Source of the DNA: an uncultured Clostridia bacterium
GTDB taxonomy: Bacteria; Bacillota; Clostridia; TANB77; CAG-508
NCBI GenBank assembly: GCA_934141475.1
Contig: CAKPCG010000038.1
Span: 1 to 13,314 of the forward strand
Length of the DNA: 13,314 nucleotides
Direction: 5' to 3'
The position numbers and the translations under genes were made by a program. Positions 13,291 to 13,314 of this stretch are shown here, piece by piece; position 1 is the stretch's first letter; the number at the start of each line of letters is the position of its first letter. The notes beneath the pieces are model-generated. The model was not told the origin of the DNA. It made no database searches and saw only the letters and a program-made list of their open reading frames with translations.

Positions 13291-13314
13291 ATTGTCAATT
13301 GTATGGTTGTCAAA

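Noticed and set aside
13292..13313. TTGTCAA direct repeat at the window end
   Set aside because: Two 7-base copies 15 bases apart at the cut edge are too little to interpret; they may be part of a promoter for the next gene.

Overview
The window looks like chromosomal DNA of a low-GC, endospore-forming Clostridia-type Firmicute, possibly a gut lineage. The reasons are very AT-rich DNA, an alpha/beta-type small acid-soluble spore protein gene, strong AGGAGG-type ribosome binding sites, sigma-A promoters close to consensus, and a tRNA gene with an encoded CCA end. No species can be named from the sequence alone.

Positions 1-4885 are ordinary core genes. They are the 5' end of uvrA (minus), a Cof-type HAD phosphatase (minus), the divergent spore protein gene (plus), and glgP followed by rnhA (minus, probably one transcript with a perfect 14-bp stem-loop between them). 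A shared hairpin terminator separates the spore gene from rnhA. A LysR-type regulator gene (4892-5761, minus) lies directly upstream of the glgP promoter.

Positions 5896-8959 are accessory in character. A 152-residue protein gene of unknown function (minus) has much higher GC than its surroundings, its own near-consensus promoter overlapped by a palindromic operator candidate, and its own terminator. Divergent from it is an extremely AT-rich plus-strand operon: a class II aldolase-like protein, a SAM-dependent methyltransferase and a PLP-dependent aminotransferase. Several features hint at decay or strong divergence in that operon: a possible frameshifted aldolase tail, a catalytic acid that seems to be missing, and an aminotransferase with a short C-terminus and no phosphate-binding Arg.

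Positions 8968-12416 hold two minus-strand transcription units. The first is an unknown 160-residue protein followed by a 379-residue protein with an N-terminal coiled coil and two tandem modules resembling Csx3, a family of CRISPR-associated cyclic-oligoadenylate ring nucleases. No CRISPR array or cas gene is visible here. The second is a LysR-type regulator followed by a small 2H phosphoesterase (two H-x-T motifs). Csx3 and 2H proteins both include enzymes that act on cyclic or 2'-5' linked nucleotides, so this neighbourhood is the best candidate for an undescribed nucleotide-signalling or defence-related function. That link is inference.

Positions 12424-13314 carry a second GC-elevated stand-alone gene, a zinc-ribbon protein on the minus strand whose mRNA should begin with a UUCG-capped hairpin. 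A tRNA-Thr(CGT) gene with its own promoter, long leader and terminator follows on the plus strand.
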